64,000 bases of DNA from Microbulbifer salipaludis (GCF_017303155.1 NZ_JAEKJR010000001.1:620001-684000), one strand, 5' to 3'; shown: positions 37,311 to 46,232, counted from the stretch's first letter. A program made the numbers and translations. Notes: generated by a model from the sequence alone, not told the origin.

Positions 37311-38831
37311 TTACGGCACCTGCCCCAATGCTTCCTGTGCATCGCGCTCTGCCAGGGTGCTGAACAGGCCCTGCGAATGGCGCTCGGGAATCTGGTAGGT
37401 CTGAAGGATAAACGGCTGCTGTTCCCCGGCGGCAGCGGCATCGAGCACCATGCGGTAGCCGGCGCTGTCTCGCAATTCCACATAGCCGGCCTGGGAGGAT
37501 TCCATCAGCTCGGCAAACTGCTGGAAGTCACTGATTTTCTCGCCATTGACCGACTCGATAATCCAGTTCTTCCAGTCGTGGTAACCGAGGTTGACCGGTG
37601 CCGGCAGCACCTTGAGCGCCACCACCAGTTCCTGTTGCTCCGGGCTGGACCACTGGTTGCGTGCGTACAGGTATTCGATGGGGGCCTTGGAATGCCAGTT
37701 ATTGCCCCAGCGTTTGATCAGGTTCATGTTCAATGGCACAAACACCACGCCGCCGTAGATGTAGTAGCGCGGGCGCTGGTCGAACTTCTCGCCCTGTACC
37801 AGCGAGCGCGACGGCGGGGTGGCCGCGAGGTTGATTTCGACTTCGAGGATTTCGCCGTCGCGGGCGATACGCACCGGCAGCCGGTCGCCAACGTGATACT
37901 GATCCACCGCGTAGTGGTAGTTGGTGCGCTGGTTCGGGCGCCACTCGATGGTGCGGTCGGCGGCCACATCGAAGCCGTCCACCTGCAGCAGCACGTCACC
38001 GGGCTGCAGCACCAGCGCCGCCGGGGCATCCTCAAATACGCGCACCACCAGCGCGCCCTGCTGGTCTTCGCTCAGGCCGGCGGCTGCTTTCATGGAGGGA
38101 CTTTCCAGGCTCTGGGTCACCGCACCGAGTTCGGGGAACCCCTGGTGCACGCCATCTTCGGCATCTTCCAGCACGTGGCTGATGACACTGGGTGGCACGA
38201 AATAGCCCAGGTTTTCCGCGCCCTTGCTGTGGTTGGTCTGCATGGCAACGCCGACAATACGCCCGTCGGAAATCACCGGCCCGCCGCTGTTGCCGGGGTT
38301 GATGGCGGCGTCGATCTGGCCGGCCATCAGGTAGCTTTCGGCGTGGGCGTAATACTGGTGCTCGACCCGCGACAGCACGCCGCGGGTGATGGAGAGGGAT
38401 TTGCCACCGATTGGATAGCCGTACACGGTGACTTCTTCCTGCAGATCCGGCAGCTTGCCGAGGGCCAGCGGGCGCGTGTCGTCAAAGAAGCTTTGGTCTT
38501 CCACGGTCAGCAGGGCGAGATCGGCGTCGTGGGATACGAACTTCACCCTGGCGCGAAACTTCTGCGCATCGCCGTGGCGCTGGACTTGGATAAAGCTGCC
38601 ATTGGCGATGACGTGGGCATTGGTGAGAATCTGCTGGCCTTTGATGACCGCGCCGGAACCGGACAGTTGCTGGGCGTTGAGCAGGGCCCAGGGATTGAAA
38701 TAGTCCGGGGCGGCGGCGGTGGTGTAGATCTTGATGATCGAGCGCTTGAGCTGCTCCCGTTCACGACTGTCGCCGTGGGCGAGCTGGGAGAAGCAGAGGA
38801 TCAGCAGGCAGAATTTCAGCAGGAGTTTCAT
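37311..38831 (-). CDS. Deg-type serine protease with Do-like C-terminal PDZ
   Basis: The protein has 506 residues from ATG 38831 (MKLLLKFCLLILCFS), which gives a clean signal peptide ending about AHG; an earlier in-frame start does not. The trypsin-fold domain has the triad His in LTNAHVIA, Asp in DADLALL and Ser in NPGNSGGPV. A first PDZ domain (LQPGDVLLQVDG) is followed by the RYYIYGGVVFVPL segment and a second PDZ-like domain (WIIESVNGEKI). That arrangement is like the Deg group with a C-terminal Do-like PDZ found in plants and some bacteria, rather than classical DegP. It should degrade or refold proteins in the periplasm. Confidence 0.88.
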   Translation of the reverse strand: MKLLLKFCLLILCFSQLAHGDSREREQLKRSIIKIYTTAAAPDYFNPWALLNAQQLSGSGAVIKGQQILTNAHVIANGSFIQVQRHGDAQKFRARVKFVSHDADLALLTVEDQSFFDDTRPLALGKLPDLQEEVTVYGYPIGGKSLSITRGVLSRVEHQYYAHAESYLMAGQIDAAINPGNSGGPVISDGRIVGVAMQTNHSKGAENLGYFVPPSVISHVLEDAEDGVHQGFPELGAVTQSLESPSMKAAAGLSEDQQGALVVRVFEDAPAALVLQPGDVLLQVDGFDVAADRTIEWRPNQRTNYHYAVDQYHVGDRLPVRIARDGEILEVEINLAATPPSRSLVQGEKFDQRPRYYIYGGVVFVPLNMNLIKRWGNNWHSKAPIEYLYARNQWSSPEQQELVVALKVLPAPVNLGYHDWKNWIIESVNGEKISDFQQFAELMESSQAGYVELRDSAGYRMVLDAAAAGEQQPFILQTYQIPERHSQGLFSTLAERDAQEALGQVP

Positions 38832-38950
38832 CGCGGCGTCTTGGTTATTCGTTGGTTTTGGGCAGTTTAGCACTTTGGCGGTTATGTGCTCTGCGGGTTC
38901 GATTGAGCTCGAGTGGTCCTTGGGGCACTGATCTGCCTTTGTTGGCGGCC

Positions 38951-39054
38951 GGGTACCAGATGGAGCTTTTCAGGACCGCTGCGAGTACATCCATGTACGC
39001 TGCGTCGCAAACGTCCCTGTTTGCGACGCTCCTGAAAAGCTCCATCTGGTACCC
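38951..39054. repeat. Nested palindromic element, copy 1 (104 bp)
   Basis: Perfect 25-bp outer arms (38951-38975 with 39030-39054, ends GGGTACCAGA/TCTGGTACCC) enclose 54 bases containing two more hairpins: GTACAT/ATGTAC (38985-38998) and GCGTCGCAAAC/GTTTGCGACGC (39003-39029 region). It is the reverse-oriented partner of the element at 39578-39683. There is no T run and no ORF. Confidence 0.9.
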
Positions 39055-39123
39055 ACCCTTCACATTTGGCTGTTGTGCTCCGTAGCTCTGGGCCCCGGAT
39101 CCCGCGAGGGCTGTAGAGAGTGC

Positions 39124-39504
39124 TCAATCTTGGGATTCACGGATAAATCGGTGGATTTGTCGGCGCTGTTTCTTGTTGGGGCGTTCGTGGGAAATGTTTG
39201 CGTTGTTGGCCTTGCGGTCCGCGGCAAACTGTTCCCGCTTGGCGATGCTTTCCTCGGTTTCCCGGTACAGCGTCTGCGCAATGTCGGCGCCGCGGCGCTG
39301 GTCGGAGAGGGCGATCACTTCCACCACTTTTTCATCCCAGCCTTGGCGAATGGTCAGCAGGGTGCCGGTCGCGATTTCCTTGCTGGCTTTTACACGCTGG
39401 CCTTCGGCATGCACCTTGCCGCCTTCGATAGCCTGCTTGGCAAGGCTGCGGGTTTTAAAAAAGCGTGCGGCCCACAGCCATTTGTCGATACGTACTTTTT
39501 CCAT
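39124..39504 (-). CDS. hslR: Heat-shock protein Hsp15, ribosome-associated
   Basis: The protein has 126 residues from ATG 39504. The S4 RNA-binding domain is VRIDKWLWAARFFKTRSLAKQAIEGGKV (parts: RIDKWLWAARFFKTRS, AIEGGKVHAEGQRVK), and the C-terminal half is highly charged and basic, ending RRQIHRFIRESQD, as in Hsp15. It recycles free 50S subunits that carry nascent chains after heat stress. The gene is bracketed by two copies of a palindromic element in opposite orientation. It lies between yrfG and hslO, as in E. coli, but here a protease and a DUF4124 gene are inserted before hslO. Confidence 0.95.
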   Translation of the reverse strand: MEKVRIDKWLWAARFFKTRSLAKQAIEGGKVHAEGQRVKASKEIATGTLLTIRQGWDEKVVEVIALSDQRRGADIAQTLYRETEESIAKREQFAADRKANNANISHERPNKKQRRQIHRFIRESQD

Positions 39505-39577
39505 CAAAACCCTACATCAATGATGAACGTGAAAAGACCAACGGATTATTCCGAAGTAAATAGTTTGATGTGAAGGC

Positions 39578-39683
39578 AGAGTGCCGGGTGCGGGTTTTCA
39601 GGAGCGTCGGCGGCATGGACGCCGCCGACGCAGCGTACAGGGATGTATACACAGCGGTCCTGAAAACCCGCACCCGGCACTCT
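39578..39683. repeat. Nested palindromic element, copy 2 (106 bp)
   Basis: Perfect 26-bp outer arms (39578-39603 with 39658-39683, ends AGAGTGCCGG/CCGGCACTCT) enclose 54 bases with hairpins GCGTCGGCGGC/GCCGCCGACGC and GTACA/TGTAT. The inner core matches the reverse complement of copy 1 while the arm tips differ. Confidence 0.9.
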
Positions 39684-39719
39684 TCCGCCACGGAACTTCC
39701 TAGTAGCACTTAGCTGGGC

Positions 39720-40382
39720 TCAGCGTTCCCGGGGCCCAACAATCTCATCAAAGTCATGAATCGCCGGGAACTCGGTAATCTCCCGTGCCGGATGTTTGCT
39801 GTCTGGCTGGCGGATGCACAGCAGGTGTTCGATGCCGTATTCCCGCGCCGCACCCAGCACGTGCAGGTTGTCATCCACAAACAGGGTGCGCGACGGGTCG
39901 AATGGCTGGCGCTCCTGCAGCGAGTGCCAGAACAGTGAACTCTCCTTGGCGTGGCCCAGGTCGTGGGAGGAAACAATTTCGTCCAGCCACTGATCGATAC
40001 CGGTAATGGCCAGCTTGTGGCTCAACCCATCCGGATGGGCGTTGGTCACCAGCAGCGCCCGCTTTTGCATGGTGCGCAGGCTGCGCAGGAAGTGGTCGGT
40101 GTGCGGGCGCACCGCAATGCGATCCTCAATTTCCCGGTAGATTGCCAGCACGTCCAGCTTCAGCACATCGGACCAGTAGCGCAGGCAGTACCAGTCCAGA
40201 GTGCCGCGCAACTCATCAGTCATGCGGATCACCAGCTGCTGCGCTTCCGACAGGGAAATATCATTCGCCTCTGCATAGCGCTGCGGCAGATGTTCCATCC
40301 AGAAGTGATTGTCGTAATGCAGATCCAGCAGGGTGCCATCCATATCCAATAGCACCGTATCGATCCGGCTCCAGTCCAGCAT
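39720..40382 (-). CDS. yrfG: HAD-family GMP/IMP nucleotidase YrfG
   Basis: The protein has 220 residues from ATG 40382, with AGG six bases upstream; an earlier in-frame TTG is less likely. HAD motif I is LLDMDGTLLDL (DxDGT), motif II is VTNAHPDG, and motif IV is LFVDDNLHVL with the conserved acidic pair. The QRYAEAN segment and overall length fit YrfG, which dephosphorylates GMP and IMP to nucleosides. It is upstream of hslR on the same strand, with palindromic copy 2 between them. Confidence 0.92.
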   Translation of the reverse strand: MLDWSRIDTVLLDMDGTLLDLHYDNHFWMEHLPQRYAEANDISLSEAQQLVIRMTDELRGTLDWYCLRYWSDVLKLDVLAIYREIEDRIAVRPHTDHFLRSLRTMQKRALLVTNAHPDGLSHKLAITGIDQWLDEIVSSHDLGHAKESSLFWHSLQERQPFDPSRTLFVDDNLHVLGAAREYGIEHLLCIRQPDSKHPAREITEFPAIHDFDEIVGPRER

Positions 40383-40444
40383 ATCCAACCTATTGTGCGG
40401 GCTCAGACCCGCAGTTGCACAAAAAATGGTCGGCTATTATGCCC

Positions 40445-41134
40445 TCAAGCCCGGCGCAGCACCAAATCCGCGCGCACCAGGCCAATCACCAGCAGCGCCT
40501 GCGCGCCATAGTAGGTCAGCATAATCCAGGTCCCCGCCAGGGGGATCGGGTCAACGAACCGGTTGATGGCGATCAGCGCGTCGGAAACCATAAACGTCAC
40601 CGCACCGGCAAACAGCAGGGACGAACCGCTGCGGTGGGCGGCGGCAGCAAGTGCCATAACCACGATGGCGATGATGTAGAACGCCACCGGCATCGCCAGC
40701 GCCCCGGCTGCCGGCAAGACCTGGCCGGCCAGCAACAGTGCCGCCAGCACCACCGCAATCCCGCGCAGCGCAAAGTGCCGGCTGCCAAACTCGGCGGCGC
40801 GCAGAAAATTGCCCGCATAAGTCAGTTGCGCCAGTAAAAACGCGCCCAGACCGAACACAAAATGGTTGTCGAAAGGCACCGCCAGCAGCACATCGCCGGT
40901 GGCGGACAGCACCAGTGCGGCGAGGGTCAGCGTGCGCGTGGCACCGGTGAGGGACTGCGCCGCCAGCCACATCAGGGTGACAATGGGCACGATTTTCAGC
41001 GCCGCCATCCACAGGGCTTCGACGCCCGATGCGTCCAGGGCCATATACAGGATGCTGGCAGCAGCGAAGAGTGCGGCGGGAGCGAAGCTTGGCAGGGAGG
41101 CTGCAGGTTGTGTGGTCATCGCGGTGTCGGACAT
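40445..41134 (-). CDS. YhhN (TMEM86-like) family membrane protein
   Basis: The protein has 229 residues and about eight hydrophobic helices. Conserved family pieces are visible: ALVLSATGDVLLAVP, FVFGLGAFLLAQLTYAGNF, and ALIAINRFVDPIP with the paired acidic residues. Animal TMEM86 members are lysoplasmalogenases; the activity of bacterial YhhN proteins is less certain. It is located in the inner membrane. The gene is next to yrfG (62 bp) on the same strand and divergent from cysK. Confidence 0.88.
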   Translation of the reverse strand: MSDTAMTTQPAASLPSFAPAALFAAASILYMALDASGVEALWMAALKIVPIVTLMWLAAQSLTGATRTLTLAALVLSATGDVLLAVPFDNHFVFGLGAFLLAQLTYAGNFLRAAEFGSRHFALRGIAVVLAALLLAGQVLPAAGALAMPVAFYIIAIVVMALAAAAHRSGSSLLFAGAVTFMVSDALIAINRFVDPIPLAGTWIMLTYYGAQALLVIGLVRADLVLRRA

Positions 41135-41296
41135 GGTGGTCTCCGGATTTATTCTTGTGAATGTTCGGGTTTGTCGATCTTGCGAGTATGCTTCCCCGAG
41201 TATTCGTCAAAGCGGCTGGCGGTTCAATCGACTGGCTTGCAATCCCCCGACAGGCGATAACAATACTGACCACACCATCACTTCACGGAGCGACAG

Positions 41297-42214
41297 ATGA
41301 AGGCTAATAACATTCTCGAAACCATCGGCAATACCCCCCATGTGCGACTCAATCACCTGTTCCGGGATGATATTGAGGTGTGGATGAAGGTGGAGCGCTT
41401 TAATCCCGGCAGCAGCATTAAAGACCGGATTGCCCTGAGCATGATCGAGGATGCGGAAGCCAGTGGTGCGCTCAAGCCCGGTGGGGTGATTGTCGAGCCC
41501 ACCTCCGGCAATACCGGTATCGGCCTCGCCATGGTCGCCGCAGTGAAGGGCTACCGACTGATCCTCACCATGCCGGAATCCATGTCCATTGAGCGGCGCA
41601 AGATCATGAAGGCGCTGGGAGCGGAGTTGGTACTTACTCCCAAGGAAAATGGCATGCCGGGTGCCATTGCCCGGGCCGAGGAAATTCTCGCGCAACACGA
41701 CAACAGCTGGATGCCCCAGCAATTTACCAACCCCGCCAATGTCAGCGCTCACCGAAATACCACCGCGCGGGAAATCCTCGCCGATTTTCCGGAGGGCCTC
41801 GACTACATGATTACCGGTGTGGGCACCGGTGGCCATATCACCGGCTGTGCCGAAGTGATGAAAGCATCCATGGACAACCTCAAGGTGTACGCGGTGGAGC
41901 CGGAAAAATCCCAGGTGATTGCCGGCAAGGAAAAAGGGATGCACCGGTTGCAGGGCATTGGTGCCGGCTTTGTACCAGAGGTGCTCAACCGGGAGGTGCT
42001 GGATGGCACCATCCCGGTGACCGAAGAGGACAGCTTTGAGATGGCCCGCAAGTGCGCCCTCAAAGAGGGCATCTTTGTGGGTATCTCCTCCGGCGCGTCC
42101 CTGGCCGCGCTCAAGCAGCGGGAGGGCGATTTGCCAGCAGGTAGTCGCGTGCTGGTGTTCAGCTACGACACCGGTGAGCGTTACCTCTCCATTGAGGACC
42201 TGTTCAGCGCCTGA
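41297..42214 (+). CDS. cysK: Cysteine synthase (O-acetylserine sulfhydrylase)
   Basis: The protein has 305 residues. The PLP-lysine is in [12 protein letters not shown], the substrate loop is [11 protein letters not shown], the PLP phosphate-binding loop is [10 protein letters not shown], and SSGASLAA closes the site. It makes cysteine from O-acetylserine and sulfide with PLP. The choice of CysK over CysM rests on overall similarity and is not certain. ATG 41297 follows GGAG. cysQ follows 112 bp downstream, giving a sulfur-assimilation pair. Confidence 0.93.
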   Translation: MKANNILETIGNTPHVRLNHLFRDDIEVWMKVERFNPGSSIKDRIALSMIEDAEASGALKPGGVIVEPTSGNTGIGLAMVAAVKGYRLILTMPESMSIERRKIMKALGAELVLTPKENGMPGAIARAEEILAQHDNSWMPQQFTNPANVSAHRNTTAREILADFPEGLDYMITGVGTGGHITGCAEVMKASMDNLKVYAVEPEKSQVIAGKEKGMHRLQGIGAGFVPEVLNREVLDGTIPVTEEDSFEMARKCALKEGIFVGISSGASLAALKQREGDLPAGSRVLVFSYDTGERYLSIEDLFSA

Positions 42215-42325
42215 TCCGTTGATCCGAGCTGGCGGCGGTATCGGGCAACAAATTCCGCCGTGAGCTGCGTATAATCTCCCGCTTCAATCGTTTCACGATA
42301 CGTATCAGTGCCTAGTGGGGGAATC

Positions 42326-43162
42326 ATGGAAAATGTAGTGAGCAGGGAACTGCTGGATAAGGTCATCGCTATTTCGGTTACTGCCGGCGAGGCCATTCTG
42401 GAAGTGTACAACGCCAGTGGCGATATCGAAGTCGATACCAAATCCGACGATTCCCCGGTGACTGCGGCGGATCTCGCGGCGCACAAAATTCTCGCGCCGG
42501 CGCTGGAAGCCCTGGTACCGGGCGTTCCGGTATTGTCGGAAGAGGGCGAAATGCCGTCCTTTGAGGAGCGCAGCCAGTGGCAGCGCTACTGGATCATTGA
42601 CCCGCTGGATGGCACCAAGGAATTTATCCGCCGCAACGGCGAGTTCACGGTCAATGTCGCGCTGATCGAACAGGGCGAGCCGGTACTGGGGGTGGTGCAT
42701 GTGCCGGTGCTGGATATCACCTACGCCGGGGCCAAGTCCCTCGGTGCGTTCAAGCGCGACAGCGCCGGTGAGGCTCCCATCTCCGTGCGCAGCATGAAGC
42801 CGCGTCTGGAATCCAAACAGCCGATCGAAGTGGTGGCCAGCCGCAGCCATGGTGCCGGTGCCGTCGATACCCTGTTGTCGCGTATCGAGGGCAGCCTGGG
42901 CGAGACCGCGCTCAAGAATATGGGCAGCTCGCTGAAGTTGTGCCTGGTGGCAGAGGGTGCTGCCGACCTCTACCCGCGCCTTGCGCCCACCTGCGAATGG
43001 GATACCGCTGCCGCCCAGGCGGTAGTGGAAGCCGCCGGCGGCGTGGTGGTGGATGACCAGTTCGCGCTGCTGCGCTACAACCAGAAGGAAGCGTTGCTGA
43101 ACCCGTTTTTCTATGTGATTGGCGATCGCAGTTTCGACTGGAAATCCCTGTTGCTGGGCTGA
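42326..43162 (+). CDS. cysQ: 3'(2'),5'-bisphosphate nucleotidase CysQ
   Basis: The protein has 278 residues from ATG 42326, with a GGGGGA box; the GTG at 42308 is a weaker start. This is the inositol-monophosphatase fold, with metal-site motifs LSEEGE, DPLDGTKEF and, near the C-terminus, WDTAAAQAVVEAAGG. It removes the 3'-phosphate of PAP (adenosine 3',5'-bisphosphate) made during sulfate reduction. Position after cysK supports the sulfur role. Confidence 0.95.
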   Translation: MENVVSRELLDKVIAISVTAGEAILEVYNASGDIEVDTKSDDSPVTAADLAAHKILAPALEALVPGVPVLSEEGEMPSFEERSQWQRYWIIDPLDGTKEFIRRNGEFTVNVALIEQGEPVLGVVHVPVLDITYAGAKSLGAFKRDSAGEAPISVRSMKPRLESKQPIEVVASRSHGAGAVDTLLSRIEGSLGETALKNMGSSLKLCLVAEGAADLYPRLAPTCEWDTAAAQAVVEAAGGVVVDDQFALLRYNQKEALLNPFFYVIGDRSFDWKSLLLG

Positions 43163-43205
43163 GTCCGGCAAAGTCCCCAATATGGTCTAGGCTTTACCTT
43201 ATGCC

Positions 43206-43237
43206 TCGGCCGTCGTGTTGTTTTTGACGACGGCCGA
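43206..43237. other. 11-bp perfect hairpin after cysQ
   Basis: TCGGCCGTCGT (43206-43216) pairs with ACGACGGCCGA (43227-43237) around a T-rich 10-nt loop. There is no downstream T run, so it may protect the transcript end rather than terminate. Confidence 0.6.
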
Positions 43238-43296
43238 TGTCATCCAATGCGCCACCCTGTTCCAGGGATCGGCCAAGCCATTGAGAGGCGACGCCT

Positions 43297-43515
43297 ATGA
43301 CCAGAGTCCAAAGCCCCGCCAGATGTTCGCATGTGAATATCAGTGAGTTGGAAACCCGCCACCTGCGCCATCGCCTGGAAATCGAAATCACCTGGCTGTC
43401 CCGGCAAATGCAGGAACTGCAGGGTGCGGATGCATCGGTTGACCTCTCTCTCGCCCAGACCTACCGGGAAATGATTTTTTCCCGCCGCGCCCTCCTCGGG
43501 CGAATTCCCCGCTGA
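43297..43515 (+). CDS. Small hypothetical protein, helical
   Basis: The protein has 72 residues from ATG 43297, with GAGAGGCG upstream at good spacing. Residues 14-65 read as helical with heptad-like Leu/Ile spacing (ISELETRHLRHRLEIEI, then WLSRQMQELQG). It is probably cytosolic and could dimerise. I recognise no family. A longer frame on the opposite strand has no protein character. Real gene status is likely but not certain. Confidence 0.55.
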   Translation: MTRVQSPARCSHVNISELETRHLRHRLEIEITWLSRQMQELQGADASVDLSLAQTYREMIFSRRALLGRIPR

Positions 43516-43778
43516 TTCCCGGCATATCGACAGTTTCGCGATAACACGCAAGCGGCGTCTTCGCGGCCACACAATTTCACCAATGAAAGCATCGCGTGGG
43601 ATACGTGTCTGGCGATTGCCGGCCATGCGCCGTTTCAAGACGCCTGAAAAAATCGCTTACATTGGGGCGACGTGGCTAAACGTCGCGTAAATATTTTCCT
43701 GCCGGATAATTTTGTTCTTTTTCCGGCAATTGGGTCTACGCTTGGTGGGATAAAAGTTAACTGAAAAGAGACATCCCC

Positions 43779-44054
43779 ATGCGCTATCCGGTCGTGGTCC
43801 ACAATATCGAGTTTGCCGGTTACGGTGCCATTGCACCGGATTTGCCGCACTGCCATTGCCAGGGCGAAACGCTGGAAGGCGCGTTGCAAAAAATGGCGGA
43901 AACCATTGTGGATCGACTGGATGAATTGCAAGCCGCCGGTGATCCACCGCCGCAAGCAGGCGAGCTGGATTTGCTGCGAAAAAATCCCGCGTTTGCCGGT
44001 GGCGTCTGGGCAATTATCGATATCGAGCAGAACGCCATGAGCCCGAAACCTTAA
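43779..44054 (+). CDS. Orphan HicB-like antitoxin-fold protein
   Basis: The protein has 91 residues. The N-terminal part MRYPVVVHNIEFAGYGAIAP followed by DLPHCHCQGETLEGALQKM matches the HicB/UPF0150 partial RNase H fold. The usual C-terminal DNA-binding helix-turn-helix or ribbon-helix-helix is missing, and no HicA toxin gene is within 3 kb on either strand. It is therefore an orphan, perhaps captured or regulatory. The ribosome site AAAAGAG is moderate. Confidence 0.75.
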   Translation: MRYPVVVHNIEFAGYGAIAPDLPHCHCQGETLEGALQKMAETIVDRLDELQAAGDPPPQAGELDLLRKNPAFAGGVWAIIDIEQNAMSPKP

Positions 44055-44154
44055 CGGGTGTGTGCGCATCCTTCGCTAACTGCTTGCATCGAGTGACAAC
44101 AGGGTTTGTGAACCCGTAGAAAAATTCCGAGTTGAAAAACCAAGGACGGTGACA

Positions 44155-44739
44155 ATGAAAGGCCTGGTATTCCTTCTGGCTCTGTTCGCTTCCAGTGCCG
44201 CACTGGCCCAGTGGAACAATCCCATCGACGGCTACTGCAACGGTGAATATCGCATCGTGGGCACGGTTGGGCTGGGTGTGGGCGAGCTGCAGATCAATGA
44301 TGAGCAGGATTTTGCCGGTTATGCCAGCATTGGTGTGACCCCGGATGCGGGCATCTGGCAGGTAGAACTGCGCTATACCGGTTTTGACGACGGCAGCGTT
44401 TCCGTGGACCAGTGGGGTATTGGCGCCAAAGTGGATTTCACCATGACCTGCGATGTGCAGTGTTTCTACTGGATGGTGGGTTGGAACTACGGCAATTTCG
44501 ACGTCGACACCATTGAAAAGCGCGATGTCCTGTATGTGATCGATGACGATACGGATGACAACTACTGGAACGCTGGCGTGGGTTACCGTTACAAGTGGAC
44601 CCAGGATTTCGATACGTCCATCGAGTACAACTATAACGATGTGGATGCCCGGCTGTGGGTCAACGATGGCGTGTCCGATGTGCGCCTGAACTTCGGACAT
44701 ATGCGCACGCTCACCGTCAACTTCAGTTATCGGTTCTGA
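44155..44739 (+). CDS. Small outer-membrane beta-barrel protein
   Basis: The protein has 194 residues from ATG 44155, with AAGGA upstream. A clear signal peptide (MKGLVFLLALFASSAALAQ) is followed by about eight alternating amphipathic strands (for example WQVELRYTGFD, YWMVGWNYGNF, NAGVGYRYKW), and the terminal LTVNFSYRF ends in Phe, the outer-membrane assembly signal. It contains two Cys pairs. The fold looks like an eight-stranded OmpA/OmpW-type barrel; the function is unknown. Confidence 0.8.
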   Translation: MKGLVFLLALFASSAALAQWNNPIDGYCNGEYRIVGTVGLGVGELQINDEQDFAGYASIGVTPDAGIWQVELRYTGFDDGSVSVDQWGIGAKVDFTMTCDVQCFYWMVGWNYGNFDVDTIEKRDVLYVIDDDTDDNYWNAGVGYRYKWTQDFDTSIEYNYNDVDARLWVNDGVSDVRLNFGHMRTLTVNFSYRF

Positions 44740-44903
44740 ACACCTGAGGTAAACGGCGGCCGGCGCGGTACGGGCGCCGGACACGGTGTTGCTTCCTCAA
44801 ACCCGGGTTCGGACCCCCGCTCGCCTTATCTTCCTGCCCGATTTTTCTTCCCGGCTCTTCTTCCCTGATTCTCCTTCGCCGGTTGCCTGTGGCGATCGCG
44901 CGG

Positions 44904-46232
44904 CTACAGGCGGCCGCTGCGCTTCAATTGCCAGTAGGCTTCCACCAGCGACAGATGCATCTCCGATGGCAGGGCGTCCGCCAGAATGTTGTTGCGCGCG
45001 CGCAATTGCTGCAGCAGGCGCTCGCGGCGCGCACTGAAGTCGCGCCCCGCGCTGTACAGCAGTGCGCTGTCGAAATCCGCTACCGGCTGTTCCAGCAGTT
45101 GATCCAGCGCGCGCTCCCGCAGGCAGGCCACCATCACCAGATGGTGGCGGGAAAGCTGTTGCACGGCGCTGGTCAGGTCTTCGCTGTCTTCGTCCCGCAC
45201 ATTGGTCAGCAGGATAACCAGTGCGCGCCGCTGCTGGTGCGCCAGTAGCTGTTCGGCGGCGGCGGTGTAATCACTGTGTGCGGTGCCGGAGTGGATGTCG
45301 TAGACATGGTTCAGCAGCAGGTTGATACCGCCCTCGCCCTTTACCGGTGGCAGGCGGCTGTGGGTACCGGCAAAACACTGCAGGCCTACGGCATCGCCCT
45401 GGCGAATGGCCACGTAAGCAGACAGCAGCAGCGCGTTCAGGGCATGGTCGAAATGGCTCAGCTCACCATCCTGTGTACGCATGCGCCGACCGCAGTCCAG
45501 CAGGAAAATGATTTCCTGATCCCGCTCGTCCTGATACTCGCGGCTGATCAGCTTTTGCATACGTGCGCTGGCGCGCCAGTCTACCTGGCGCTGGCTGTCG
45601 CCACGGCGGTACTCCCGCAGCTGGCGGAAATCCAGGCCCTCGCCGCGGCGTTGCTGCTGGTGAACCCCCAGATAGCGCAGGGATTGCTCGGTCGACAGTG
45701 CCTGCAGGGAAGAGATGCCGAGGAAATTCGGGTAGACCTTGACCTCCTGAGGCGCCCCCAGCTGCACCCGGCATTGCCACAGTTTCCACGGCGAGCTGGC
45801 GAGCAGCGCCAGATGCCCGAAAGCCGCGCGCCCGCGCTGCACCGGCGTGGCGTTGTAGTGGATATGGATATCCTGGCCCGGGTTGAGTGCAACCTGCAGG
45901 GGCAGGTCGCTGCTGCGCAGTTGCTCGGGCAGTTGGTCGGATACCTGCAGGCTCAGTGGGCGTGGGCCGCGGTTGTGCAGCTGCACGCCGATCAACTGCT
46001 CCACACCCAGAGCGAGGTTGCCCGGCAGGTGGCGGTGCCCGCTGAGGCCGTCAACGTGCCGTCCGGTGAGCAGGTCCAGCAGCGCTGCGAGTGTCAGCGC
46101 GACCAATCCAAACCACCAGGCACTGCTGAGCAACCCCGCGGCCGCCGGCCACCAGATGCGCGCGACGCTGACCGCCAATGCGCTGGCGGTAGCAATCAGC
46201 AGCAAGCGGATAAGCAGTGGCGAGGGCCTCAC
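44904..46232 (-). CDS. DUF58 domain protein
   Basis: The protein has 442 residues. Two membrane helices at the N-terminus (about 7-23 and 33-50) are followed by a beta-rich region and the DUF58 core (RQVDWRASAR, ISREYQDERDQEIIFLLDCGRRM) with a VWA-like MIDAS approach. DUF58 proteins partner with MoxR ATPases in envelope or enzyme-maturation roles that are still poorly defined. The start is GTG 46232, overlapping the moxR stop (GTGA). It is the last gene of the six-gene coupled operon. Confidence 0.9.
   Translation of the reverse strand: MRPSPLLIRLLLIATASALAVSVARIWWPAAAGLLSSAWWFGLVALTLAALLDLLTGRHVDGLSGHRHLPGNLALGVEQLIGVQLHNRGPRPLSLQVSDQLPEQLRSSDLPLQVALNPGQDIHIHYNATPVQRGRAAFGHLALLASSPWKLWQCRVQLGAPQEVKVYPNFLGISSLQALSTEQSLRYLGVHQQQRRGEGLDFRQLREYRRGDSQRQVDWRASARMQKLISREYQDERDQEIIFLLDCGRRMRTQDGELSHFDHALNALLLSAYVAIRQGDAVGLQCFAGTHSRLPPVKGEGGINLLLNHVYDIHSGTAHSDYTAAAEQLLAHQQRRALVILLTNVRDEDSEDLTSAVQQLSRHHLVMVACLRERALDQLLEQPVADFDSALLYSAGRDFSARRERLLQQLRARNNILADALPSEMHLSLVEAYWQLKRSGRL

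Noticed and set aside
37377..38870. 497-codon plus-strand frame opposite the Deg-type protease
   Set aside because: Shadow of the protease, whose catalytic triad and PDZ domains are intact on the minus strand.
38951..39054. Inverted repeat as a transcription terminator of hslR
   Set aside because: There is no T run on either strand, and the same nested core occurs in reverse orientation upstream of hslR, where a terminator makes no sense.
43297..44054. Toxin-antitoxin pair of the small protein and the HicB-like protein
   Set aside because: The genes are 263 bp apart, the small protein lacks the HicA double-stranded RNA-binding fold, and it is not adjacent in the way TA pairs are.
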